From Variovorax paradoxus NBRC 15149 (lineage in GTDB: Bacteria; Pseudomonadota; Gammaproteobacteria; Burkholderiales; Burkholderiaceae_C), in contig NZ_BCUT01000001.1 in the NCBI RefSeq assembly GCF_001591365.1, positions 1,116,001 to 1,180,000 of the forward strand: 64,000 bases of DNA, written 5' to 3'. Positions 56,686-64,000 of this stretch are shown here, piece after piece. Below the pieces are notes generated by a model, which was not told the DNA's origin, did no database searches, and saw nothing but the letters and a program-made list of their open reading frames with translations. Made by a program: the position numbers and the translations under genes. Position 1 is the first letter of the stretch, and each line of letters begins with the position of its first letter.

Positions 56686-56712
56686 GTCGCACGAGCGCAA
56701 GCCCGATCGACA
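56686..56712 (-). promoter_or_regulatory. candidate ECF42-type promoter
   Basis: On the minus strand TGTCGA (56712-56707), 17 bases and CGAC (56689-56686) stand 63 bases before the first YciI gene. As I recall it, the motif described for ECF42 promoters is TGTCGA at -35 and CG(A/T)C at -10. It implies autoregulation of the YciI-YciI-sigma unit. Confidence 0.55.
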
Positions 56713-56752
56713 CGCCTGCCTCGATCAATTTGTAATTTTATGTATCAGAGCT

Positions 56753-57181
56753 TCAGGGCAGGTAGCCGCAGAAGCGCAGCACATGCCCGTCGGGCTCGCG
56801 GATGGCGAATTCGCGCAGGCCCCAGGGCTGCGAGACGGGCGGCTCGATCACCGTGACGCCGCGCTTCGCATAGGCCGCGTGCAGGCCGTCGATGTCCTTG
56901 CCCACGTGGATCACGATCTCGCCGCGCCAGGGCGGCGCCCCGCGGGTGTTGCACTGCCACAGCCGCAGGTAGACCGGGTCGCCGTAGCTGCGGTCGCCCT
57001 TCTTGACCCGTGCATAGCTCGGCGGTTCGCCGGCGATGAAGTCGATCTCGAAGCCCAGCACGTCGCGGAACCAGCGCGCGGCGCGCGCGGCGTCGGACAC
57101 CGGCAGCACCGGCTGCACGCCGTGGAATTCATGCAGGGTGCCGAGATCGGGGGCGTCGGCCACGCCGGTGCTGGCGGCCAT
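56753..57181 (-). CDS. VOC-family (glyoxalase/bleomycin-resistance-like) protein
   Basis: A 142-residue protein with two beta-alpha-beta-beta-beta modules (VQPVLPVSDAARAARWFRDVLGFEIDF; GVTVIEPPVSQPWGLREFAIREPDGHVLRFCGYL). The C-terminal ending is typical of bleomycin-resistance-like VOC proteins. Metal ligands would be His20 and a late Glu. It starts inside the SirB1 stop (TGATG). Confidence 0.87.
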   Translation of the reverse strand: MAASTGVADAPDLGTLHEFHGVQPVLPVSDAARAARWFRDVLGFEIDFIAGEPPSYARVKKGDRSYGDPVYLRLWQCNTRGAPPWRGEIVIHVGKDIDGLHAAYAKRGVTVIEPPVSQPWGLREFAIREPDGHVLRFCGYLP

Positions 57182-58032
57182 CAGTCGGATTCGCGCCGCA
57201 GCGCCGCGACGCGCTCTGCAATGACATCGACGTCGAGCGCGTCTTCCGCATGCGCGAGGTAGGTTTCCAGGTCGCGCACGGCGGCTGCGGTGTTGCCCTG
57301 CTCGGCATGCGCGATGCCGCGGTCGCGGTACTCGCCCCAGGCGTTGGGCAGCAGTGCGATCAGGCGGTCCTGCACGGCGATGGCGCGCTGCCAGTCTTCC
57401 TGCGCGCGGTGCACTTCCTTCAGGTTGCGCAGCATGCGCCCGATGATCTCGCGCGAACTGGCGGGCTGCAGGTACAGGCCCAGCGGCACGTCGAAATCGC
57501 CGACCAGCCCGTTGCTGCGCTTGTAGGGTTCGAGCCGCTCGCCGAGTTCTTCGCGCGAGAGCGACTTGCCGGTGAAGGGGTCGATCACCACCTGCCCCTT
57601 CGGCAGCGTGACCTTGAGCATGAAGTGGCCCGGAAAGCCGATGCCGCGCGCCTGCAGGCCCAGCCCCTGCGCAAGCTCCATCCACAGCACCGCGAGCGAA
57701 ATGGGAATGCCGCGGCGCGTGCGCAGCACGGCGTTCAGGTAGCTGTTGTCGGGGTCGTAGTAGTCGTTGACGTTGCCGCCGAAGTTCAGGTCGTTGAAGA
57801 AGAACTGGTTGAGCGCGCGCAGCCGCGCGAGCGGTGCGGCATCGGCCGGCAGCCGGCGCTTCAGGCGCGCGAGCAGTTGGTCGACGTCGCCCAGCACCTG
57901 CTGCACGTCGAGGTCGGGGTATTCGTCCTGTGCGAGGCTGGCGGCCGCCTCCAGCAGCGGAAAGTGCTCGTCGCTCTGCACCAGCGATTCGAAATACGCC
58001 AGGGCCGTGGGAACCTGAAAGCTGAACGTCAT
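57181..58032 (-). CDS. SirB1-family protein (transglutaminase-like plus TPR)
   Basis: A 283-residue protein. A transglutaminase-like region ([64 protein letters not shown]) is followed by a TPR-like C-terminus. The usual catalytic Cys is not evident. SirB1 proteins are widespread and poorly understood. It is coupled to the VOC gene. Confidence 0.87.
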
Positions 58033-58132
58033 GTGTCTTTGTAGAGGAGCATTCGGGGAGCGTCAAGGCGGTGTTTTCAGCTTGCGCAAGCCGAAAAACC
58101 GCCCGTTGGGTAAAGCCGCGCCAGGCGCCCTC

Positions 58133-59686
58133 TTACCGGCGCATGAAACTGCGAAGCCGCACGCCCAGCGCCGTGAGCACCGCGAAATACAGCAGCGCCG
58201 CGCCGGCGATCAGCGCGGCCAGCAGGCCGATGCGCAGCAAGCGCTGCTCGCGCAGGCCGATCCAGTCGAAGTGGCGCGAACCCCAGGCCAGCAGGGCCGC
58301 CAGCACCAGCATGCCCGCCAGCACCTGCAGCGCGAACCTGCCCCAGCCGGGTTCGGGCTTGTAGCTGCCGCGGCGGATCAGGCCGACCAGCAGCCAGATC
58401 GCATTGACCAGCGCGCCGATGGCAATCGTCAGCGTGAGCGCCGCATGCTGCAGCACCGGCACCAGGAAGACATTGAGGACCTGGGTCAGCACCAGCACGC
58501 CCACGGCGATCAGCATGGGCGTGCGCGTGTCCTGCCTGGCGTAGTAGCCGGGCGCGAGCACCTTGATGGCCACCAGCCCGACCAGCCCGACGCCGTAGCC
58601 CATCAGCGCCACGGTGGTGCGCTGCACGTCCTCGCCCTGGTAGGCGCCGTTGTGGAACAGCACGGCCACCAGCGGCTTCGCAAAGAGCAGCAGAGCGACG
58701 GCGCACGGCGCCGACAGCAGCACCACCAGCCGCAGGCCCAGGTCGAGCAGCGACGAGTAGCGCGCATCGTCCTTGGCCGCGCGGGCGCCGGCCAGCTGCG
58801 GCATCAGCACCACGCCCAGCGCCACGCCGAGCATCGCGGTCGGGAATTCCATCAGGCGGTCGGCGTTGCCGATCCAGGTCACGCTGCCGACCGCAAGGTG
58901 CGAGGCGATCTGCGTGTTGATGAGCAGCGAGATCTGCGCCACGCTCACGCCCAGCAGGGCGGGCAGCATCAGCTTCAGCACCTGGCGCGTGGCGGGGTCG
59001 CGCCAGGCGTCGCCCAGCGCCTTGAAACCCGTGCCGATGCGCGGCATGAGGCCCAGCGCGCGCAGCGCCGGAACCTGGATGGCCAGCTGCAGCACGCCGC
59101 CGACCAGCACGCCCACGCACTGGGCATAGATCGGCTCGATGCCGTAGCGGCGGAACAGCGGCGCCCCGACCACGATCGCCAGGATCAGCGCGATGTTGAG
59201 CAGCACCGGCGAGGCGGCCGGCACCGCGAACTTGCGCCAGGTGTTCAGGATGCCGCCCGCCAGCGCCACCAGCGACATGAAGCCGATGTAGGGAAACATC
59301 CAGCGCGTCATGACCACGGCCGCGTCGAAGCCCGCCAGCCCGCTGGCCATGGCCCACACCAGCAGCGGCGCGCCAGCCACGCCGGCCACGCAAACCACCA
59401 CCAGCGCCCAGGTCAGCAGCGTGGCGACGTGGTCGATCAGCGCCTTGGCGCCCTCCTGGCCGGCCTCGGTCTTGCGCGCCGCGAGCACCGGCACGAAGGC
59501 CTGGCTGAAGGCGCCTTCGCCGAAAACCCGCCGGAACAGGTTGGGAATGCGAAAGGCGACGTTGAACGCGTCGGTCAGCGCGCTGACGCCGAACACCGAG
59601 GCAAAAAGCACGTCGCGCACGAGGCCCGTGATCCGCGAAGCGAGCGTCAGCAGGGATACGGTGGAAGCGGATTTGAACAGGGACAC
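58133..59686 (-). CDS. murJ: lipid II flippase MurJ
   Basis: A 517-residue MOP-superfamily membrane protein with about 14 segments: [24 protein letters not shown] at the start, [23 protein letters not shown] and the conserved Arg-rich loop. It moves lipid II across the inner membrane for peptidoglycan synthesis. Start is GTG at 59686; the ATG at 59776 would run through the rpsT promoter and give 30 non-conserved residues. Confidence 0.94.
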
Positions 59687-59740
59687 GGGGCGAGTGTAGG
59701 GCCCGCCAAGCCCCGATTCGGCGAAAAAGGCAACCCGGCC

Positions 59741-59746
59741 TATAAT
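59741..59746 (+). promoter_or_regulatory. -10 box of rpsT
   Basis: A perfect TATAAT 45 bases before the rpsT start, with a weak TTCGGC at 59717-59722 as possible -35 (18-base spacer). Opposite murJ. Confidence 0.6.
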
Positions 59747-59791
59747 GGAGGGCTTTGCTGCATCATCCTCAGACACCTAAGGAACCAAACC

Positions 59792-60106
59792 ATGGCATCC
59801 GCCAAGCCCAAGAAAAAGAACCCGCGCCTCGCCTCCGGCCGTAAGCGCGTCCGCCAGGACACCAAGCTCAACGCTGCGAACACCTCGCTGCGCTCCAAAT
59901 ACCGCACCGCCGTGAAGAATGTCGAAAAGGCCGTCCTGGCCGGCGACAAGACCAAGGCAAGCGAACTCTTCGCGAAGGCCCAGAGCATCGTCGACACCGT
60001 CGCCGACAAGGGCATCTTCCACAAGAACAAGGCTGCTCGCGACAAGAGCCGCCTGTCGGCGAAGGTCAAGGCCCTCGCCCTCGCGCCTGAAAAGGCCGCC
60101 GCCTGA
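59792..60106 (+). CDS. rpsT: 30S ribosomal protein S20
   Basis: A 104-residue Lys/Ala/Arg-rich protein of the S20 type: [34 protein letters not shown] and [35 protein letters not shown] precedes the ATG. Monocistronic, with its own promoter and terminator; it is divergent from murJ, the common arrangement in Burkholderiales. Confidence 0.97.
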
Positions 60107-60123
60107 CACCTGTCAGGCAAGCC

Positions 60124-60145
60124 CGGACCGGAATCCTCCGGTCCG
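60124..60145. repeat. perfect hairpin after rpsT
   Basis: CGGACCGGA-ATCC-TCCGGTCCG, a perfect 9-bp stem 17 bases after the rpsT stop and without a T run. It may protect the short rpsT mRNA or act with the terminator that follows. Confidence 0.5.
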
Positions 60146-60177
60146 CCGTTTGATCGGGGTGCGCTGCAGCAAAGTGT

Positions 60178-60203
60178 AAAAAACCGCCTTCGGGCGGTTT
60201 TTT
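60178..60203 (+). terminator. bidirectional terminator between rpsT and the DUF3579 gene
   Basis: AAAAAACCGCC-TTCG-GGCGGTTTTTT: a perfect 11-bp stem with a stable UUCG tetraloop, flanked by A and T runs. It ends both convergent transcripts. Confidence 0.95.
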
Positions 60204-60244
60204 CATGTCCGATCGCTTCCTTCCTGCCGGAGGAAGCCGCCCGC

Positions 60245-60574
60245 TCAGGCCTTGGGCGGCGCGTCCGGCACGTCGGGCACCAGGCAGGCCTCGGCCACCT
60301 GCAGGTCGTTGTCGCGCGCGAAGTTCACGCAGAAGTCCCAGGCCATGGGCTCGGCGTCGCGCAGTGCGCGGTTCACCACCACGCACTTGACCCCGTTGAT
60401 GGTGGTCGGAATGCACCAGGGCGAATAGCTCAGGTGGCTGCCCGGATAGGCGCCGCCGGGGCGGAAGGAGCACATCACGCCGGCCAGCCGCTCGGCCCAG
60501 TCGCTGGGGCGGAAAGTCCGGCCATCGTGGGTGATGCCCTGGATGAAGATTTCTTTGGCAGTGGGGGAAATCAT
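60245..60574 (-). CDS. DUF3579 family protein
   Basis: A 109-residue protein with the family pattern EIFIQGITHDGRTFRPSDWAERLAGVM and SPWCIPTTINGVKCVVVNRALRD. Function unknown; members are common in betaproteobacteria beside argD/argF. The start at 60574 matches family length. It is divergent from argD. Confidence 0.88.
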   Translation of the reverse strand: MISPTAKEIFIQGITHDGRTFRPSDWAERLAGVMCSFRPGGAYPGSHLSYSPWCIPTTINGVKCVVVNRALRDAEPMAWDFCVNFARDNDLQVAEACLVPDVPDAPPKA

Positions 60575-60734
60575 CGTTGAATGAGGCGCCCGCAGCAGGT
60601 GCTGCGGTGCAACAAGCGATTCTATCCGGGCGCCTTTCGCCTCCCGGGAAGCGGGCATTGCTGTAATGCGGAATCCTCAACGAAGCCGTCAAAGCGCACG
60701 CCTAGAATCCGCGGTTCCCTATCTGGAGAACCGA

Positions 60735-61943
60735 ATGAGCGCTACCGCCCAGCCCACCTCGCCCCACGTCATGAACACCTACGGTCGCCTGCCGATCGCG
60801 CTGTCGCACGGCCAGGGCTGCCGAGTCTGGGACACCGCGGGCAAGGCCTACCTCGACGGCCTCGGCGGCATTGCCGTGAATACGCTGGGCCACAACCACC
60901 CCGAGCTGGTGCCCGCGCTGCAGGACCAGATCAGCAAGCTGATCCACAGCTCCAACTACTACCACGTGCCCGGCCAGGAACAGCTGGCCGCCAAGCTGAC
61001 CGAGCTGTCGGGCCTGACCAACGCCTTCTTCTGCTGCACCGGCCTGGAAGCCAACGAGGCGGCCCTGAAGCTCGCGCGCAAGTTCGGCCATGACAAGGGC
61101 ATCGAGCGGCCCGAGATCGTGGTGTACGAAGCCGCTTTCCACGGCCGCAGCATCGCCACGCTGTCGGCCACCGGCAACCCGAAGGTGCAGGCCGGCTTCG
61201 GCCCGCTGGTCGAGGGCTTCATCCGCGTGCCGCTGAACGACATCGAGGCCCTGAAGAAAGCCACCGAAGGCAACCCCAACGTGGTCGCCGTGTTCTTCGA
61301 GACCATCCAGGGCGAAGGCGGCATCAACCCGATGCGCTGGGAATACCTCAAGCAGGTGCGCGCCCTGTGCGACCAGCGCGACTGGCTCATGATGATCGAC
61401 GAAGTGCAATGCGGCATGGGCCGCACCGGCAAGTGGTTCGCGCACCAGTGGGCCGGCATCAAGCCCGACGTGATGCCGCTGGCCAAGGGCCTGGGCTCGG
61501 GCGTGCCGATCGGCGCCGTGGTGGCCGGCCCCAAGGCCGCCCACATCTTCGGCCCCGGCAACCATGGCACCACCTTCGGCGGCAATCCGCTTGCGATGCG
61601 CGCCGGCATCGAGACCATCCGCATCATGGAAGAGCACAAGCTGCTCGAGAACGCCGCCACCGTGGGCGAGCACCTGAAGGCCGCGCTCGAACGCGAGATC
61701 GGCGGCCTGGCCGGCGTGAGGGAAATCCGCGGCCAGGGCCTGATGCTGGGCATCGAGCTCGACCGGCCCTGCGGCGTCATCCTGAACCGCGCCTGCGACG
61801 CCGGCCTGCTGCTGAGCGTGACGGCCGACAAGGTGATCCGCCTGGTGCCGCCGCTCATCCTGAGCATTGCCGAGGCCGACGAGATCGTCGCGATCCTCGC
61901 GCCCATCGTCAAAACATTCCTGTCGGAGCCCGCAGCGCAATGA
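60735..61943 (+). CDS. argD: acetylornithine transaminase
   Basis: A 402-residue fold-type I PLP enzyme of arginine synthesis. LDGLGGIAVNTLGHNHPELV, CCTGLEANEAALKLAR, FETIQGEGG, IDEVQCGMGRTGK and the PLP Lys251 (PLAKGLGSGVPIGA) are diagnostic. GGAG precedes the ATG. It overlaps argF by ATGA. Confidence 0.95.
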   Translation: MSATAQPTSPHVMNTYGRLPIALSHGQGCRVWDTAGKAYLDGLGGIAVNTLGHNHPELVPALQDQISKLIHSSNYYHVPGQEQLAAKLTELSGLTNAFFCCTGLEANEAALKLARKFGHDKGIERPEIVVYEAAFHGRSIATLSATGNPKVQAGFGPLVEGFIRVPLNDIEALKKATEGNPNVVAVFFETIQGEGGINPMRWEYLKQVRALCDQRDWLMMIDEVQCGMGRTGKWFAHQWAGIKPDVMPLAKGLGSGVPIGAVVAGPKAAHIFGPGNHGTTFGGNPLAMRAGIETIRIMEEHKLLENAATVGEHLKAALEREIGGLAGVREIRGQGLMLGIELDRPCGVILNRACDAGLLLSVTADKVIRLVPPLILSIAEADEIVAILAPIVKTFLSEPAAQ

Positions 61944-62875
61944 CGACCGCCACCACGCCCAACGCCATCCGCCACTACCTGCAGTTCTCGGACTTCACGG
62001 CCGACGAATACGCCTATCTTTTCGATCGCATGGCGATCATCAAGAAGAAGTTCAAGACCTACGAGAAGCACCAGCCCCTGACCGACCGCACGCTGGCCAT
62101 GATCTTCGAGAAGGCCAGCACGCGCACCCGCGTGAGCTTCGAGGCGGGCATGTACCAGCTCGGCGGCAGCGTGGTGCACCTGACCACCGGCGACAGCCAG
62201 CTCGGCCGCGCCGAGCCCATCGAGGACAGCGCCAAGGTCATCAGCCGCATGGTCGACCTGGTGATGATCCGCACCTACGAGCAGACCAAGATCGACACCT
62301 TCGCCGCGCACTCGCGCGTACCTGTCATCAACGGCCTGACCAACGAATTCCACCCCTGCCAGATCCTCGCGGACATCTTCACCTACATCGAGCACCGCGG
62401 CTCCATCCAGGGCAAGACGGTGGCCTGGGTCGGCGACGGCAACAACATGGCCAACACCTGGCTGCAGGCCAGCGAGATCCTCGGCTTCAAGGTGCACGTG
62501 AGCACGCCCAGCGGCTACGAGGTCGACCAGTCGGTGGCGGGCCTGCGCTCGGCCGACAGCTACCAGGTCTTCAAGGACCCGATGGAAGCCTGCCGCGGCG
62601 CCGACCTGGTGACCACCGACGTCTGGACCAGCATGGGCTACGAGTCCGAGAACGAGGCGCGCCGCAAGGCCTTTGCCGACTGGTGCGTCGACGAGGACAT
62701 GATGCGCATCGCCCAGCCCGACTCGCTCTTCATGCACTGCCTGCCGGCTCACCGCGGCGAGGAGGTGCAGGCCGAGGTCATCGACGGTCCGCAGTCGGTG
62801 GTGTGGGACGAGGCCGAGAACCGGCTCCATGCGCAGAAGGCGCTGATGGAGTTTCTGCTGCTGGGGCGGCTCTGA
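61940..62875 (+). CDS. argF: ornithine carbamoyltransferase
   Basis: A 311-residue enzyme that makes citrulline from ornithine and carbamoyl phosphate. STRTR at 60-64 binds carbamoyl phosphate, then HPCQ, and HCLPAHRGEEV binds ornithine. It follows argD by ATGA, so the two arginine genes are coupled. Confidence 0.97.
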   Translation: MTTATTPNAIRHYLQFSDFTADEYAYLFDRMAIIKKKFKTYEKHQPLTDRTLAMIFEKASTRTRVSFEAGMYQLGGSVVHLTTGDSQLGRAEPIEDSAKVISRMVDLVMIRTYEQTKIDTFAAHSRVPVINGLTNEFHPCQILADIFTYIEHRGSIQGKTVAWVGDGNNMANTWLQASEILGFKVHVSTPSGYEVDQSVAGLRSADSYQVFKDPMEACRGADLVTTDVWTSMGYESENEARRKAFADWCVDEDMMRIAQPDSLFMHCLPAHRGEEVQAEVIDGPQSVVWDEAENRLHAQKALMEFLLLGRL

Positions 62876-62899
62876 GCTCCTGACCGAAGGCGCAGCCGC

Positions 62900-63208
62900 G
62901 TGTCCCATTGCCAGCAATGTGGCGCCTGCTGCGCCAGCTACCGCGTCGACTTCAGCATCCATGAACTCGACGACAACGGCGGCAGGGTGCCCTCCGGCCT
63001 TGCGGTCGATGTGAACGGCGCCCTCTGCCGCATGCGCGGCACCGACCACACGCCGCCGCGCTGCGCCGCGCTCACCGGCAAGATCGGCCAGGCCGTGGCC
63101 TGCGGCATCTACGAATGGCGCCCCAACCCCTGCCATGAGCTGCAGGCCGGCAGCGGCGCCTGCGAGCGGGCCCGCGCGCGCCATGGGCTGCCGGGGCTGC
63201 CTTCCTGA
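62900..63208 (+). CDS. YkgJ-family cysteine cluster protein
   Basis: A 102-residue protein with the family CxxCGxCC at the N-terminus (HCQQCGACCASYRVDF) and further Cys in LCRMRG, PPRCAAL, ACGIYEWRPNPCHEL and GACERARARHGL; likely metal or iron-sulfur binding. Start is GTG at 62900. Function unknown; follows argF by 24 bases. Confidence 0.88.
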   Translation: MSHCQQCGACCASYRVDFSIHELDDNGGRVPSGLAVDVNGALCRMRGTDHTPPRCAALTGKIGQAVACGIYEWRPNPCHELQAGSGACERARARHGLPGLPS

Positions 63209-63234
63209 GCCGGTCGATCATCTCGTCACGCCGT

Positions 63235-63254
63235 GTGTTGGAAATAACCGACAC
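63235..63254. promoter_or_regulatory. inverted repeat upstream of kynB
   Basis: GTGTTGG-AAATAA-CCGACAC pairs at 6 of 7 positions around an A+T-rich loop, 32 bases before kynB. In related bacteria kyn operons are controlled by an Lrp-type regulator (KynR); this is a candidate site. Confidence 0.4.
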
Positions 63255-63286
63255 CACGACCCCCCGCCCGGCGCTAACTTTGCGCC

Positions 63287-63940
63287 ATGCGTTCCCTGCA
63301 ACCCCAACTCCGCCTCTGGGACATCTCGCCGCCCGTGCATGAAGGCGCGCCGGTGTTCCCCGGCGACACGCCCTACCAGCAGCGCTGGGCCGCGACCATT
63401 TCGCCCGACTGCCCGGTCAACGTCAGCGAGATCAAGCTTTCACCGCATGTCGGCGCGCATGCCGACGCGCCGCTGCACTACGACGCCGAAGGCCGGGCCA
63501 TCGGCCTCGTCGACCTTGCGCCCTTCCTCGGCCCGTGCCGGGTGATCCACGCCATTGCCAAGGGGCCGCTGATCGAGTGGGAGCACATCGCGCACGCCGT
63601 CACGAGCCAGATGCCGCAGCGCGTGCTCGTGCGCACCTATGCCGCGATGCCCGTCGAGCATTGGGACCCGCAGCTCGCGGCCTATGCGCCCGCCACCGTC
63701 GAGCGGCTCGCGGCCATGGGCGTGAAGCTCATCGGCATCGACACCGCGAGCATCGACCCGGCCGACAGCAAGACGCTGGAAAGCCACCAACGCATCCGCC
63801 GCCTCGACCTGCGCGTGCTCGAGAACCTCGTGCTCGACGACGTGCCTGAAGGCGACTACGAACTCATCGCGCTGCCGCTCAAGCTGGTCAGCGCCGATGC
63901 CTCCCCGGTTCGCGCCGTGCTGCGCGAATTTCCCCGCTGA
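63287..63940 (+). CDS. kynB: arylformamidase (kynurenine formamidase)
   Basis: A 217-residue cyclase-family hydrolase. WDISPPVHEGAPVFPGDTPY at the start and the metal motif H54-x-G-A-H58-x-D60-x-P-x-H64 are typical of bacterial KynB. It hydrolyses N-formylkynurenine to kynurenine in tryptophan breakdown. kynU follows after 11 bases. Confidence 0.95.
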   Translation: MRSLQPQLRLWDISPPVHEGAPVFPGDTPYQQRWAATISPDCPVNVSEIKLSPHVGAHADAPLHYDAEGRAIGLVDLAPFLGPCRVIHAIAKGPLIEWEHIAHAVTSQMPQRVLVRTYAAMPVEHWDPQLAAYAPATVERLAAMGVKLIGIDTASIDPADSKTLESHQRIRRLDLRVLENLVLDDVPEGDYELIALPLKLVSADASPVRAVLREFPR

Positions 63941-63951
63941 AAACCTCCACC

Positions 63952-64000
63952 ATGACAACCCTCGAAGACTGCCGCGCGCTCGACGCGCAAGACCCGCTGC
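63952..64000 (+). CDS. kynU: kynureninase, 5' end only
   Basis: Sixteen codons (MTTLEDCRALDAQDPL) are in the window. The start and the DAQDPL stretch match kynureninase N-termini, and the place after kynB fits the kynB-kynU order. The enzyme cleaves kynurenine to anthranilate and alanine. Confidence 0.8.
   Translation, partial: MTTLEDCRALDAQDPL

Noticed and set aside
59687..59776. N-terminal extension of MurJ from an ATG at 59776
   Set aside because: It would cover the rpsT promoter on the other strand and adds 30 residues without MurJ character. The GTG at 59686 starts exactly at the conserved SLFKS block.

Overview
The window is about 64 kb of very GC-rich DNA with dense, tightly coupled genes. 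It looks like the chromosome of a betaproteobacterium of the Comamonadaceae, most probably Variovorax. The evidence is the conserved housekeeping blocks (rpsP-rimM-trmD-rplS, hda/purM, pcnB-folK, murJ/rpsT, argD-argF, kynB-kynU) and an accessory cluster whose content matches the indole-3-acetic acid (auxin) degradation loci reported from Variovorax (iad genes).

Layout. 1-2.96 kb: a cut-off SDR gene, tRNA-Lys(CTT), a HigBA toxin-antitoxin pair, a thioesterase, a hypothetical gene and the tail of a broken XRE/phage-type regulator. This is the only stretch that looks like a mobile-DNA scar. 2.96-28.75 kb: one long run of minus-strand genes, mostly overlapping by ATGA or TGATG. It holds an SDR, a MarR regulator and a thioesterase; a CoA ligase and SDR; a branched-chain-type ABC transporter (LivF, a LivM-LivG fusion, LivH) with three paralogous binding proteins; two Rieske oxygenase alpha/beta pairs with a single reductase; a second CoA ligase; a thiolase-like protein; an OB-fold/SDR fusion; a cyclase-family hydrolase; and an indolepyruvate-oxidoreductase pair. 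A divergent marR gene follows at 28.9 kb. 29.4-33.2 kb: a four-gene operon headed by an opine-dehydrogenase-like gene. 33.4-64 kb: core genes, plus an ECF-sigma/YciI module at 54.4-56.7 kb and a three-gene isochorismatase/DJ-1/GlxA set at 52.2-54.4 kb.

How the genes may work together. The Rieske enzyme IadDE with reductase IadC would oxidise IAA towards dioxindole-3-acetate, and a CoA ligase would activate it. The thiolase-like protein lacks the nucleophilic Cys and is paired with a DUF35-type OB/Zn-ribbon domain. By analogy with the steroid retro-aldolase Ltp2-ChsH2, I infer that this pair splits the tertiary beta-hydroxyacyl-CoA into isatin and acetyl-CoA. The cyclase-family protein could then open isatin to isatinate, leading to anthranilate. 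Import would be by the Liv-type transporter, and control by two MarR proteins, one with a clear palindromic site (4733-4745). kynB-kynU at the right edge feeds tryptophan carbon to the same anthranilate node. The order of steps after the dioxygenase is inference.

No CRISPR array, rRNA, intact insertion sequence or prophage was seen.
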